Below, one piece after another: positions 42,525-52,290 of a DNA stretch of 64,000 bases. The notes beneath the pieces were generated by a model that had not been told where the DNA came from, did no database searches, and saw only the letters and a program-made list of their open reading frames with translations. Position 1 is the stretch's first letter. Each line of letters starts with the position of its first letter. Made by a program: the position numbers and the translations under genes. The stretch covers positions 310,001-374,000 of the forward strand of contig CANMSL010000002.1 of assembly GCA_947500505.1 (NCBI GenBank), given 5' to 3'. This DNA comes from an uncultured Aquimarina sp. GTDB taxonomy: Bacteria; Bacteroidota; Bacteroidia; Flavobacteriales; Flavobacteriaceae.

Positions 42525-42586
42525 CAAGTAAATTTTAAATCAAAAGCCTAATTTTCTTTAGAAAAATTGATATAGTTTTTAAAAAG

Positions 42587-42623
42587 AAAAGGTGCTTCAA
42601 TCACTATAGCTGAAGCACCTTTT
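42587..42623. terminator. Bidirectional terminator between convergent genes
   Basis: AAAAGGTGCTTCA (42587-42599) pairs with TGAAGCACCTTTT (42611-42623), serving polA on plus and the lipocalin-like lipoprotein on minus. Confidence 0.85.
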
Positions 42624-42643
42624 GTATTAAAGTATCTCTAAAT

Positions 42644-43132
42644 TTACTGTCTTGTAAATACTAATGCCACATTGTCGAAGCTTTCTACATTATCCGTAAA
42701 AGACAGTGTCGTTTCTGTTAAAGTAATAGTCACTGTTTTTGGGTCCATTCCGGCAGGAGTGAATGTTAATTGATCTTCTTCTAAAGTCCACGTTCCTGTC
42801 TGAGTAAGCATTGCATCTGTACAATCAGCTGTTATTACTGGAGGCTGCACGGTTATATCAATATCAACGATTATCTCAGTCACATCCTGACTATAGGTAT
42901 TATCAGCATTTACCGTAATAACATCCTTAAAACACGGTAATTCTTCCAGTATATTAGTAGAAGCTGATCCGTTCATATCAAGATCCACAGGGAATGCTCC
43001 TGATGCAGAAGTAAGTCTCCAGGTTCCTACAAGAGAAACATCATCGGGGTTATCACTAGTATCATCGTCTGAGCTACAAGAGGTAAAAAATAGTGTAAAC
43101 GACAATGCAAAAAGAAAAAATTTGGTTTTCAT
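42644..43132 (-). CDS. Lipocalin-like lipoprotein
   Basis: 162 aa. Lipobox LFFTSCSSDDD with Cys near residue 19. The mature part starts with SLVGTWRLTSASG, the lipocalin GxW motif, continues with strands (DVITVNADNTYSQDV, TQTGTWTLEEDQLTF) and ends in ALVFTRQ. Flavobacteria have many of these surface lipoproteins; ligands are unknown. Confidence 0.75.
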   Translation of the reverse strand: MKTKFFLFALSFTLFFTSCSSDDDTSDNPDDVSLVGTWRLTSASGAFPVDLDMNGSASTNILEELPCFKDVITVNADNTYSQDVTEIIVDIDITVQPPVITADCTDAMLTQTGTWTLEEDQLTFTPAGMDPKTVTITLTETTLSFTDNVESFDNVALVFTRQ

Positions 43133-43223
43133 AATTTGAATTTTAAGTATTAATAACGACTATCTGTGAATTTTTAGTATTCCCAAAAAATTATATGTCT
43201 ATAAAAAGTCACTCTATTTATGA

Positions 43224-44417
43224 TCAATTCCCTATAGTTGCAGTATAAAAATCATAGTAATTTAAAAATGTAGGAATCACGGGACCATTAAATGTATTTG
43301 GACCGTTAAATAATACACAAACACCAATCTTATTTTTAGGATCTATCATTAATTGGGTCTTATATTGGTTTACATTACCCCCGTGATAAATGATAGTTCT
43401 GTCTCTGTAATCCAACACCCTCCAACCTTTAGCATAATATGAATCTGTAACACCATCCCATAAATTTACATACGTATCCTTCTGACTTGTACAGATCATT
43501 GGGTTATAAATCTCTGTAAGGTTTTCTTTAGAAATTATATCAGGATGATATCCAAGTAACACTTTCAGGTATTCCCCCATATCAGAAATAGATGCGTTGA
43601 TCCCACCTGCAGCAGCTACGTTATAGTAATTTTTATGAAGATCTGTTAGGTAATATTTTTCCGAATAATGGTTCCATTTATGAGGTAAGGCCACATTAGA
43701 ATTCTCCTTGATTCCTTCAAATGTGCTAGAAGCATTTTTCATTCCTGCAGGAATAAAAAGTCTTTCCTTAAGTAAAGTTTCAAAAGATTTCTTTGTTGCA
43801 TTTTCCATTACTTTCTCCATCACAGAAAAAATAGCATTCTGGTACTCATAATCAGTTCCTTCTCTGGAAACAACACCATTCCTTTTGAAATTAGAAATGA
43901 TACTTTTCAAAGGTAACCCTCTATGAATAAGCTTAGAATTAGTATACTTATATAATCCTGAAGTATGTGATAAAAGATGGTTAACTTTTAACCGACCAGC
44001 CTGTGCTTTATCTTTCAGATCAAAATAACTTACTGATTCTTTTACTCCCTGATTCCACAGAAGTTCCTTATTATCAACAAGGTTACCGGCGAGAACAGAA
44101 GTTACCCCTTTTGATAAACTTGCAATCCTAAATACTGTATTCACATCTACAGAATCGGTTGTATGGATTTCTTTTACCCCAAAACCTCTTTTATAAATTA
44201 CCGTAGAATCCTTAACAATGACTATTGCTGCCCCGGGACACTCCGAAATATTAAAATTAGTGGCAAAAAACTTCTCATAATGATCCAGAAAAAATGACAG
44301 AGAATCTATTTTAGACACCACAGGTTCCTGCAAAACCACTACATCTTTTTTTTTAGTCTTAGAAGTAGTACAACCAACGATTAAAAACGAAATAAAAAGT
44401 CCTAGAAAGTTTTTCAT
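43224..44417 (-). CDS. Serine hydrolase (class C beta-lactamase/DD-peptidase fold), lipoprotein
   Basis: 397 aa. Lipobox FLIVGC with Cys near residue 16. Catalytic set of the class C family: SLSK at 100-103, YQN at 192-194 and HGGNVNQYKT near 355, all intact. Family members are DD-peptidases, esterases or lactamases; which is not visible from motifs. Flanked by unrelated surface-protein genes. Confidence 0.85.
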   Translation of the reverse strand: MKNFLGLFISFLIVGCTTSKTKKKDVVVLQEPVVSKIDSLSFFLDHYEKFFATNFNISECPGAAIVIVKDSTVIYKRGFGVKEIHTTDSVDVNTVFRIASLSKGVTSVLAGNLVDNKELLWNQGVKESVSYFDLKDKAQAGRLKVNHLLSHTSGLYKYTNSKLIHRGLPLKSIISNFKRNGVVSREGTDYEYQNAIFSVMEKVMENATKKSFETLLKERLFIPAGMKNASSTFEGIKENSNVALPHKWNHYSEKYYLTDLHKNYYNVAAAGGINASISDMGEYLKVLLGYHPDIISKENLTEIYNPMICTSQKDTYVNLWDGVTDSYYAKGWRVLDYRDRTIIYHGGNVNQYKTQLMIDPKNKIGVCVLFNGPNTFNGPVIPTFLNYYDFYTATIGN

Positions 44418-44495
44418 ACAGCAATAATCTATTTCGCTGCAAAATACACGTAAAAAACTTTTTTATAAAAACTTTCTAGTATCCTTTTCGCATTT

Positions 44496-47189
44496 TTATA
44501 AAACGAACCTATAAGTTGCTTTGATTAAAAAGGTATTTTCGGGTTGTTGACCTAAAATTTGGTTATCTAAACTTCTAAATAAATGATCACCAGGATCTCC
44601 TAAACCATTCACTCCCTGAGACCAAACCAGGAAAATTTCTGATCCCGGTATGTATTCCCAGCGTAGCACCAAATTTGATCGAAATTGCACAAATGCAAAA
44701 TCGGGATTACCAAAAGTATAATCTACTCCACCTCCATCTTCATCCACAGAGTATGTATTATCAGCAAAAGAAATTTGATTTTCGTTATATAAAGTTACCC
44801 GTTCATTTAAATCAAGTGCTATAGAATTATTAACATAATTAAAATTAGAATATCTACCCCGAGAGATAAAAGGCTGACCATAATACTGAATAGTAAGATT
44901 AGGATTGATATTGTAATTAAGACGTATACTGGCGCTTAATGTTTGTTGATCAATTCTTGCTGTAATATATCTGGGTGTTCCCGCAAAATCGACTTCAGTG
45001 ACATACTGCGTTTTATTAGGGTTTCTCTCAAACTCCGGATTTAATGAAACACTTAGGGCATTAAAAGGCTGATATCTTAATCTAAGCACATATCTCTGAA
45101 AAGAAAAGTTGTTCTGTTTCGCCCATGAATTCACGTGACCTATCGTAAAATTAAATTTCTTACGACTATCAGATCCAAAAAATAGAAAAACAAAATTTTC
45201 ATCAGAAAACCTCCATCGTGGTCCTCCTCTTAATATAGTATTAGTAAAAATCCTGGGTTTATGAGCAGCACCTATCTCTGTCCACCAGTTATTCTGGTAA
45301 TTAATAAAACCATTGAATTCATATTGAATTCTGTTATAATTCCCTTCAAAATCAAAAGCAGAAGATTGTTCAAAGTTAACATTTGCCCTCCTGTAAAATT
45401 TTGTTGGTTTCAGAAATAGATAGCGAATATTAGCAAATTGTCTGATGTCATCAGCTTGTCTTAAAAACCCCACATCATTTAGCTCTAATTCCGGAGATCG
45501 CCAAAAAACCCCTGCGGTATATCTCCAGTTACCACCACCAGATTTACCGCCTATTAATTTTCCACCGGTACCGGTAAGTGATGTTCGGTTTGGATCTACC
45601 TCTACATGATCTGCATCCGTTCTTTGAAACAGATGTGTCAACTCTTTTTGTGTAGCTTCAATAGCTTCTTTTGAGCCTTCCACATGGCTTGTTACTAAAT
45701 TACCTTCTATAAAATATTTTCTTTCTTTCCAATTGTGCCTAAAATCCAATCCTCCTGTATATGCAGATTTTCTTAAAAAATTAAGGTTATTTTCTCTCAG
45801 ACCAATTAACTCTGCGGTTTCATCTGTATCGGGGTTATCATAATCTATGTTTAATATATCTCCCAGACTACGATTGGTAGCTGTAAAAATACCTCCTATA
45901 TAACTATTACGATCATTAAAATCTTTTTGTACCCTACCTACAAAATAATTTGTTAGTGGTTCTACTATGGTTTCTCTTCTATTTCCGTCCGCATCTTCAA
46001 TTTTAGCTATTTCTCTTTCAGTAATACTTTCCAAAATACCAATAGACCATCCATCTTTAGTTTTACCACTGAACTTGGCAGCTCCCAGAATGGTGGTATT
46101 ATTGGGTCTGTCTATAAACTCAGCATTTAAAGGACTTGATCCGACTGCACCTTGTGGGCTTCTACCAATTCGCCTGGAGTAAAATACGTTATCCTGACCA
46201 TTAGCAAACTGATAATCAAAAATATTCTTGTTTTCCACAAAAAAAGGTCGTTGTTCTCTAAAGAAAATCTGAAAACCATCAAGCGCTATAGCTGCGGGAT
46301 CTGCTTCTACCTGACCAAAATCGGGATTCACAGTTAAATCCATAGTAAGATCATTTGTAATCCCTATTTTAGCATCAAGACCACCATTTAATTTAAAGTT
46401 ATCTCCGTCTCTAAAAGGATTACCGCCCTCTTCGGGAAAAGTATCATACTGCACTACTCCAAAAGGCTGGATCTCTAGCTGTTTCTGTGGCTCTATATCT
46501 ATTAATCCGTGCAACTCCCCAAACTCACTTACCCATCCCGGAGCATCTTGTGGAATTCGCTGCCAGACTGATCTCTCTTCGTTTCTAAAAAACCTTCTGG
46601 TAAGCTGAAGTCCCCAAATCTGTTCCTTACTTTTACCAAATTTCAACTGGCTTAGTGGAATTTTCACCTCGGCAGTCCACCCTTGATCATCAATATTAGT
46701 AGCTGTATACCAAATAGGATTCCAACTGCCATCCCAATTATTTCCATTTTCAGATATAAATTCATCCCCTTTTACACCTGCGGCAGTAATGGTAAATGAA
46801 AAACCTGTTCGTTTATCGTGATAACTATCTAAATTAATCTCTACCCAATCTCCTGCAAAACCGTCCCGTCTAGATAACCTTTTTTCGATCTTATCAGGCT
46901 CACTATCGTAACAGCGATATGCAATATATAAGTATTTCTGATCATATAAGATCTTAAATTTTGTCTGCTCGCTAGGAGCTGTATTTTCATCCGGTTGATT
47001 CTCGATAAAATCTCCAGACCATTCTACGAGATCCCAACCGGGTTCTTCAATTAGGCCATTGATTGTTGGGGCTTCTGATCCGTTAAGAGGTTTAGTGGTA
47101 TAGATTCTTTTTTTTACGATTGTGGAATCTTGTGCATGAACAAATAGCGTAAAAAGGAATACTCCTAATACTTGGATAGTGCTCTTCAT
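44496..47189 (-). CDS. DUF5916 outer-membrane protein with CBM9-like N-terminus
   Basis: 897 aa with a signal peptide (cleavage about LFVHAQ). Residues 30-210 resemble a CBM9-like domain (GLIEEPGWDLVEWSGDFIEN, FSFTITAAGVKGDEF, WTAEVKIPLSQLKFG). After it come the DUF5916 region (RPFFVENKNIFDYQF) and a long C-terminal beta barrel of alternating strands (FEFNGFINYQNNWWTEIG, FKFNFTIGHVNSW) that ends in ATYRFVL, with the usual aromatic near the last strand. These proteins are common in Bacteroidota; function is unknown, possibly binding or import. Confidence 0.8.
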   Translation of the reverse strand: MKSTIQVLGVFLFTLFVHAQDSTIVKKRIYTTKPLNGSEAPTINGLIEEPGWDLVEWSGDFIENQPDENTAPSEQTKFKILYDQKYLYIAYRCYDSEPDKIEKRLSRRDGFAGDWVEINLDSYHDKRTGFSFTITAAGVKGDEFISENGNNWDGSWNPIWYTATNIDDQGWTAEVKIPLSQLKFGKSKEQIWGLQLTRRFFRNEERSVWQRIPQDAPGWVSEFGELHGLIDIEPQKQLEIQPFGVVQYDTFPEEGGNPFRDGDNFKLNGGLDAKIGITNDLTMDLTVNPDFGQVEADPAAIALDGFQIFFREQRPFFVENKNIFDYQFANGQDNVFYSRRIGRSPQGAVGSSPLNAEFIDRPNNTTILGAAKFSGKTKDGWSIGILESITEREIAKIEDADGNRRETIVEPLTNYFVGRVQKDFNDRNSYIGGIFTATNRSLGDILNIDYDNPDTDETAELIGLRENNLNFLRKSAYTGGLDFRHNWKERKYFIEGNLVTSHVEGSKEAIEATQKELTHLFQRTDADHVEVDPNRTSLTGTGGKLIGGKSGGGNWRYTAGVFWRSPELELNDVGFLRQADDIRQFANIRYLFLKPTKFYRRANVNFEQSSAFDFEGNYNRIQYEFNGFINYQNNWWTEIGAAHKPRIFTNTILRGGPRWRFSDENFVFLFFGSDSRKKFNFTIGHVNSWAKQNNFSFQRYVLRLRYQPFNALSVSLNPEFERNPNKTQYVTEVDFAGTPRYITARIDQQTLSASIRLNYNINPNLTIQYYGQPFISRGRYSNFNYVNNSIALDLNERVTLYNENQISFADNTYSVDEDGGGVDYTFGNPDFAFVQFRSNLVLRWEYIPGSEIFLVWSQGVNGLGDPGDHLFRSLDNQILGQQPENTFLIKATYRFVL

Positions 47190-47382
47190 GTTGATTAGTT
47201 TTGTTGATTGATGTTTTATAATGAGGACATAAATTATGAATCTTTGTCACAGTTATCTTAGTTATTTAGTAAATAATTAACATGAAAAAGAGATTTTTTG
47301 AGACAAAACGATAAAAATCATTAGATAATTGATATGACTGAAAACCAATGTGTAATAAGGTTAAAATTATATCAATTACCTA

Positions 47383-47413
47383 TTTGCTATATAAATATAT
47401 AATTGTACATTTG
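47383..47413 (+). promoter_or_regulatory. Bacteroidota promoter for rplM-rpsI
   Basis: TTTG (47383-47386), 19 bases, TACATTTG (47406-47413), an exact match to the Bacteroidota -33/-7 consensus, 52 bases before the rplM start. Confidence 0.8.
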
Positions 47414-47464
47414 CACCCCTATTTTATATAGGAAAGGAATGTTTAATTAGTAAAATTAGTTAGT

Positions 47465-47920
47465 GTGGACACATTAAGTTACAAAACAGTATCTGCCAAT
47501 AAGGCTACCGTTTCTAAGGAATGGTTACACGTAGATGCTGAAGGACAGACTTTAGGACGTCTATCTTCTGTAGTTGCAAAACTATTAAGAGGAAAGCATA
47601 AGCCTAACTTTACCCCACACGTTGATTGCGGTGACAATGTAATTATTACAAATGCCGAAAAAATCAACTTAACAGGAAAAAAGTGGACTGATAAATCGTA
47701 TATCCGTCACACTGGTTATCCTGGAGGGCAAAGAAGTCTTACTGCTCAGGAGTTATTTGATAAAAACCCAGAGCGTTTAATCGAAAAAGCGGTAAAAGGA
47801 ATGTTGCCTAAAAACAAATTAGGAGCAGTTTTATTCCGTAATCTAAAGGTTTATGCTGGAGCAGATCACAATCAGGAAGCTCAGCAACCAAAAACTATTA
47901 ACTTAAAAGAATTTAAGTAA
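47465..47920 (+). CDS. rplM: 50S ribosomal protein L13
   Basis: 151 aa, GTG start. Family landmarks: [38 protein letters not shown] and [17 protein letters not shown]. Classical rplM-rpsI operon; the stop TAA overlaps the ATG of rpsI by one base. Confidence 0.95.
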   Translation: MDTLSYKTVSANKATVSKEWLHVDAEGQTLGRLSSVVAKLLRGKHKPNFTPHVDCGDNVIITNAEKINLTGKKWTDKSYIRHTGYPGGQRSLTAQELFDKNPERLIEKAVKGMLPKNKLGAVLFRNLKVYAGADHNQEAQQPKTINLKEFK

Positions 47921-48306
47921 TGGAAGTTATTCACAAAATTGGTCGTAGAAAAACGGCTGTAGCTCGAGTTTACCTTAAAGAAGGTTCTGGAAAAGTTACG
48001 ATCAACAAAAAAGATCTTAACGATTATTTCCCTACTGCTACTTTACAATACAAAGTGAACCAACCTTTTGCCTTAACAGACAATGAGGATAAGTTCGACG
48101 TAAAAGTAAATGTATATGGCGGTGGTATTACAGGACAAGCAGAGGCTATTCGTCTGGCTCTATCCAGAGCTATGTGCGAATTAGATCAGGAAAACAGAGC
48201 AATCCTTAAACCAGAAGGTTTATTGACCAGAGACCCTAGAATGGTAGAGCGTAAGAAATTCGGACAGAAGAAAGCTCGTAAGAAATTCCAGTTCTCTAAA
48301 CGTTAA
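47920..48306 (+). CDS. rpsI: 30S ribosomal protein S9
   Basis: 128 aa. It begins with [18 protein letters not shown] and ends with the basic tail [17 protein letters not shown], whose last Lys-Arg contacts P-site tRNA in the ribosome. Co-transcribed with rplM. Confidence 0.95.
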   Translation: MEVIHKIGRRKTAVARVYLKEGSGKVTINKKDLNDYFPTATLQYKVNQPFALTDNEDKFDVKVNVYGGGITGQAEAIRLALSRAMCELDQENRAILKPEGLLTRDPRMVERKKFGQKKARKKFQFSKR

Positions 48307-48437
48307 TTTATTAAAACAGTATTTGTTGTTATCCCCTATTTTTAGGGAGTTAGTTTAGCATCTAAATACCCAAGGCCGTATCAAAAAGATAGCCACTTGA
48401 GTATTGCTAATTCAACAGAACGTAAACTATTACAAAA

Positions 48438-49301
48438 ATGGCAAACAATATCGAAGTAAAAGACTTACTTGATGCAGGTGTACATTTTGGTCACCTAACA
48501 AGAAGATGGGATCCAAATATGGCACCGTACATTTATATGGAGCGTAATGGAATTCACATCATTAATCTATATAAAACAGCTGCAAAAATTGATGAAGCTA
48601 GTGAAGCTTTAAAGAAAATCGCAGCTTCTGGTAGAAAGATTCTTTTCGTTGCTACCAAAAAACAAGCTAAAGAAATCGTTGCTGAAAAAGCAGCAAAAGC
48701 TAATCAACCGTACATTACCGAAAGATGGCCTGGTGGAATGCTTACTAACTTCGTTACTATTCGTAAAGCTGTAAAGAAAATGGCTTCAATCGATAGAATG
48801 AAAAAAGATGGTACTTTCAATACTTTATCCAAGAAAGAGCGTTTACAAGTAGATCGTTTAAGAGCAAAATTAGAAAAGAACTTAGGTTCTATTTCTGATA
48901 TGACTCGTCTACCTGGTGCGTTATTTGTTGTAGATATTACTCGCGAGCACATTGCAGTAAAAGAAGCTCAAAAATTAAACATTCCTATTTTCGCAATGGT
49001 AGATACTAATTCTGATCCACGTCAGGTACAGTATGTTATCCCTGCAAATGATGATGCTTCTAAATCTATTGATAAAGTAATGACATACGTTAGTGATGCT
49101 ATTATCGAAGGATTAAGTGAGAGAAAAGCTTCTAAAGAGGCGCCAAAAGCAGAAGCACCTGCTAAAACTGAAAAGGCACCTGCTAAAACTGAAGCTCCTG
49201 TTGCAGCTGAAAAAGCTCCTGCGGCTCCAGCTGTAGAAGCTCCGGCTAAAACTGTAGAAGCACCAGCAGTAACTGAAGCTGCTAAGCAAGAAGAAGAATA
49301 A
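48438..49301 (+). CDS. rpsB: 30S ribosomal protein S2
   Basis: 287 aa, about 50 residues longer than E. coli S2. Core motifs: LLDAGVHFGHLTRRW, VATKKQAKEIV, ERWPGGMLTNF and FAMVDTNSDPRQVQYVIP. The extra C-terminus (from about 233) is low-complexity Ala/Pro/Glu/Lys (KAEAPAKTEKAPAKTE), typical in Flavobacteriia. Upstream, 48338-48357 can fold as a CCCTA/TAGGG hairpin, possibly a leader structure or the rpsI terminator. Confidence 0.95.
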   Translation: MANNIEVKDLLDAGVHFGHLTRRWDPNMAPYIYMERNGIHIINLYKTAAKIDEASEALKKIAASGRKILFVATKKQAKEIVAEKAAKANQPYITERWPGGMLTNFVTIRKAVKKMASIDRMKKDGTFNTLSKKERLQVDRLRAKLEKNLGSISDMTRLPGALFVVDITREHIAVKEAQKLNIPIFAMVDTNSDPRQVQYVIPANDDASKSIDKVMTYVSDAIIEGLSERKASKEAPKAEAPAKTEKAPAKTEAPVAAEKAPAAPAVEAPAKTVEAPAVTEAAKQEEE

Positions 49302-49383
49302 ACATTCATTGATTGCTTTCAATCATTAAAATTATATAACTGAAGTCTAAGCCTTAAAACTTAGCTTTACTATAGAATTAATG

Positions 49384-49437
49384 AGTCGTTTAGTTCTTTA
49401 CTTTCGTAGTAATCATAACTAAACGACTTATTTTTTT
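49384..49437 (+). terminator. 12-bp hairpin between rpsB and tsf with a promoter-like site in its loop
   Basis: AGTCGTTTAGTT (49384-49395) is the exact reverse complement of AACTAAACGACT (49417-49428), then TTATTTTTTT. The loop holds TACTTTCG (49399-49406), close to the -7 consensus TAnnTTTG. It can terminate rpsB transcripts while the loop could start tsf transcripts. Confidence 0.65.
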
Positions 49438-49464
49438 CACAAACACATTAAAATATTTAAAGAT

Positions 49465-50430
49465 ATGGTTAAGATAACCGCCGCAGAAGTTAACAAATTA
49501 AGAAAAGCTACAGGTGCAGGAATGATGGACTGCAAAAAAGCATTAGTTGAAGCTGAAGGAGATTTCGACAAAGCTATAGATGTATTGCGTAAAAAAGGAC
49601 AAAAAGTTGCAGCCAAAAGAGCTGACCGTGATTCATCTGAAGGAGCTGCTATTGCCAAAGTTAATGGTGATAATACTGCTGGTGTATCCATTGTTCTAGG
49701 TTGTGAAACAGATTTCGTTGGTAAAAATGAAAGTTTTGTTGCATTAGCAAATGAATTAGCAGAATCAGCATTAAATTACGATTCTAAAGAAGAGTTTTTA
49801 GCTTCAGATTTTGGAGGAATGTCTGTTGCAGAAAAACTAATCGAACAAACTGGTGTTATCGGTGAAAAATTAGAAATTAATGCATTTGCTAAGTTAGAAG
49901 CTCCTTATGTTGGTTCATACGTTCATATAAACAAAATTGCTGCTCTAGTTGGATTATCTGCCAAGGTAGATAAAGTTGATGTATTAGCAAAAGATTTAGC
50001 AATGCAGATTGCTTCTATGGGAGCTACTACACTTTCTTATAAAGATTTTGATCCTGCTTATGTTGCTTCAGAAACCGAAGCGAGAATTGCAGTCATTGAA
50101 AAAGACAATGAAGAATTAGGCCGTTTAGGTAAAACATTAAAAAACGTCCCACAATACATATCTATGTCTCAGCTAACTCCCGAGGTTTTAGCAAAAGCAG
50201 AAGAAGATGCAAAAGCAGAACTAAAGGCAGAAGGTAAGCCAGAACAAATATGGGATAGAATTCTTCCAGGAAAAATGGAAAGATTTATTTCTGACAACAC
50301 AACCCTTGATCAAGAGCAATGTCTTCTAGATCAAAATTTTATCAAAGATGAAAAAATTAGTGTTGCTAAGTATGTTGAATCTTATGGAGATGTTAAAGTA
50401 ACTTCGTTCGAAAGAGTATCTTTAGGATAG
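49465..50430 (+). CDS. tsf: Elongation factor Ts
   Basis: 321 aa. N-terminal UBA-like start ITAAEVNKLRKATGAGMMD followed by CKKALVEAEGDFDKA, and a core domain with GCETDFVGKNESFVALA. It exchanges GDP for GTP on EF-Tu. Stands alone after rpsB with its own probable promoter; a strong terminator follows. Confidence 0.95.
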   Translation: MVKITAAEVNKLRKATGAGMMDCKKALVEAEGDFDKAIDVLRKKGQKVAAKRADRDSSEGAAIAKVNGDNTAGVSIVLGCETDFVGKNESFVALANELAESALNYDSKEEFLASDFGGMSVAEKLIEQTGVIGEKLEINAFAKLEAPYVGSYVHINKIAALVGLSAKVDKVDVLAKDLAMQIASMGATTLSYKDFDPAYVASETEARIAVIEKDNEELGRLGKTLKNVPQYISMSQLTPEVLAKAEEDAKAELKAEGKPEQIWDRILPGKMERFISDNTTLDQEQCLLDQNFIKDEKISVAKYVESYGDVKVTSFERVSLG

Positions 50431-50479
50431 TATACTTTACAGATTTGGAAAAGGATATTAATTATCCGTAAAAAATCAA

Positions 50480-50506
50480 AAACCGCTTCGATTGAAGCGG
50501 TTTTTT
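50480..50506 (+). terminator. Terminator of tsf
   Basis: AAACCGCTTC-gatt-GAAGCGGTTT followed by TTTT. Confidence 0.9.
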
Positions 50507-50890
50507 CGTCATGTTTCGAAACACTTTTTCGATAACATCAGAAATGTTTTTCTAAACATTCCGGACCCCTCCAGAATGCTACCCCAAGAAAGACTAACTC
50601 CCCAATTAGCCAAGAACAGACATTACACTTTCGTGAATCTGTCGGTTCTTAAAAAACGTTTCGACACTATTTCAAAAATATTTCTCATCTCCCCTATTTT
50701 TGTTTTCCTGTGACAAACGTATGACAATATCTCAAGCCAATCAATAGCTGCATAAGGGGAAAAGAACCCTTTTTTATCATCACGTCAATAATTTTAACAT
50801 TTTTCCTTTTATACATAAGATTTTGCTTTAGTTATTTAAAGTATTTTCTAAATTAAGAATATCATTATATTTGCACCACAGTTCAAGTAA
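50507..50890. promoter_or_regulatory. Intergenic region with pyrH promoter
   Basis: No convincing gene. A 73-codon frame (50492-50713) overlaps the tsf terminator and has no RBS or family features. TATATTTG at 50866-50873 fits the -7 consensus, 18 bases before the pyrH ATG; a -33 element is weak (TTTC at 50845). Confidence 0.6.
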
Positions 50891-51601
50891 ATGATGAAAT
50901 ATAAAAGAATACTACTAAAGTTATCAGGAGAAGCCCTGATGGGAGAACGTCAATATGGTATTGACCCCAAACGATTGGCAGAATATGCTAATGAAATCAA
51001 ACAAATAATTGATAAAGGGGTTGAGGTAGCTATCGTAATTGGTGGTGGTAATATTTTTAGAGGAGTTGCTGGAGCCAGTAAAGGAATGGATAGAGTTCAG
51101 GCGGATCACATGGGAATGTTGGCCACTGTTATTAACGGACTGGCCCTACAAAGTGCCCTTGAAGATGCGAAAATCCCTACAAGACTTCAATCCGCAATAA
51201 AAATTAATGAGGTAGCTGAGCCATTTATAAAAAGAAGGGCCATAAGGCACTTAGAAAAAGGAAGAGTTGTAATTTTTGGAGGTGGAACAGGTAATCCTTA
51301 CTTTACCACAGATTCCGCAGCGGTACTGAGAGCTATAGAAATCAATGCCGATGTAATACTTAAGGGAACGAGAGTGGATGGAATTTATACGGCAGATCCA
51401 GAAAAAGATTCTGAAGCCACTAAATTTGATTTTATTACTTTTGACGACGTATTAAGTAAAGGTCTTAAAGTAATGGATACGACAGCATTTACGTTAAGCC
51501 AGGAAAATGAGCTGCCAATTATTGTTTTTGATATGAATAAGACCGGAAATCTATTGAAAGTAGTTTCTGGAGAATCTATCGGAACAAAAGTAAACCTTTA
51601 G
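50891..51601 (+). CDS. pyrH: UMP kinase
   Basis: 236 aa (or 235 from the second ATG at 50894). Motifs of the bacterial UMP kinase: [57 protein letters not shown] and [14 protein letters not shown]. Makes UDP from UMP and ATP. Followed after 50 bases by frr, the usual pyrH-frr pair. Confidence 0.95.
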   Translation: MMKYKRILLKLSGEALMGERQYGIDPKRLAEYANEIKQIIDKGVEVAIVIGGGNIFRGVAGASKGMDRVQADHMGMLATVINGLALQSALEDAKIPTRLQSAIKINEVAEPFIKRRAIRHLEKGRVVIFGGGTGNPYFTTDSAAVLRAIEINADVILKGTRVDGIYTADPEKDSEATKFDFITFDDVLSKGLKVMDTTAFTLSQENELPIIVFDMNKTGNLLKVVSGESIGTKVNL

Positions 51602-51651
51602 CAATGGTGGCGCGTTTTTTGATCAACTAAAATGAAAAGAATTATATTAAG

Positions 51652-52215
51652 ATGAACGAAGAAATAAATTTTATTCTGGATTCAACTAAAGAATCTATGC
51701 AGGGCGCTATAGCTCATTTAGAAAAACAATTAGTAGTAATCAGGGCTGGTAAAGCTTCTCCTGCTATGCTTAGTGGTGTCATGGTAGAATATTATGGAAA
51801 TCCTACTCCGTTGAATCAGGTAGGAAACGTAAATACTCCTGATGCTAGAACAATAACTATTCAACCCTTTGAAAAATCGCTTATTCAGGAAATTGAAAAA
51901 GCCATATTAATGGCTAATTTAGGTTTCAATCCTATGAATAATGGAGAAAGCGTAATCATTAGTGTTCCTCCCTTGACTGAAGAACGCCGTCGAGAATTGG
52001 TAAAACAAGCAAAAGCTGAAGCTGAAGACTCCAAAGTCGGTGTGCGCAACGATCGTAAAAACGCCAATAACGAAATTAAAAAATTGGAAAAAGAAGGACT
52101 ATCTGAAGATATGGCTAAAAATACCGAAACAGATATCCAACAATTGACAGATAGCTTTATCAAGAAAATTGACGACATGCTGGCTGTTAAGGAAAAAGAA
52201 ATTATGACGGTTTAA
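51652..52215 (+). CDS. frr: Ribosome recycling factor
   Basis: 187 aa. VVIRAGKASPAMLSGVMVEY, LNQVGNVNTPDARTITIQPF, SVPPLTEERRRELVK and the terminal helix IKKIDDMLAVKEKEIMTV define the family. Splits ribosomes after termination with EF-G. Followed by a strong hairpin. Confidence 0.95.
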   Translation: MNEEINFILDSTKESMQGAIAHLEKQLVVIRAGKASPAMLSGVMVEYYGNPTPLNQVGNVNTPDARTITIQPFEKSLIQEIEKAILMANLGFNPMNNGESVIISVPPLTEERRRELVKQAKAEAEDSKVGVRNDRKNANNEIKKLEKEGLSEDMAKNTETDIQQLTDSFIKKIDDMLAVKEKEIMTV

Positions 52216-52223
52216 TATAAAAA

Positions 52224-52257
52224 ACAAAGCTGATAGCTTCTAGGCTATCAGCTTTGT
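52224..52257. terminator. 14-bp hairpin after frr
   Basis: ACAAAGCTGATAGC (52224-52237) pairs with GCTATCAGCTTTGT (52244-52257); the T-run is weak, so it may also stabilise the 3' end. Confidence 0.7.
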
Positions 52258-52290
52258 GTAATTTAAAATTCTTATGAATCAATTCGGATA

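Noticed and set aside
50492..50713. 73-aa ORF after tsf
   Set aside because: It begins in the tsf terminator stem, lacks a ribosome-binding site and has no recognisable features.
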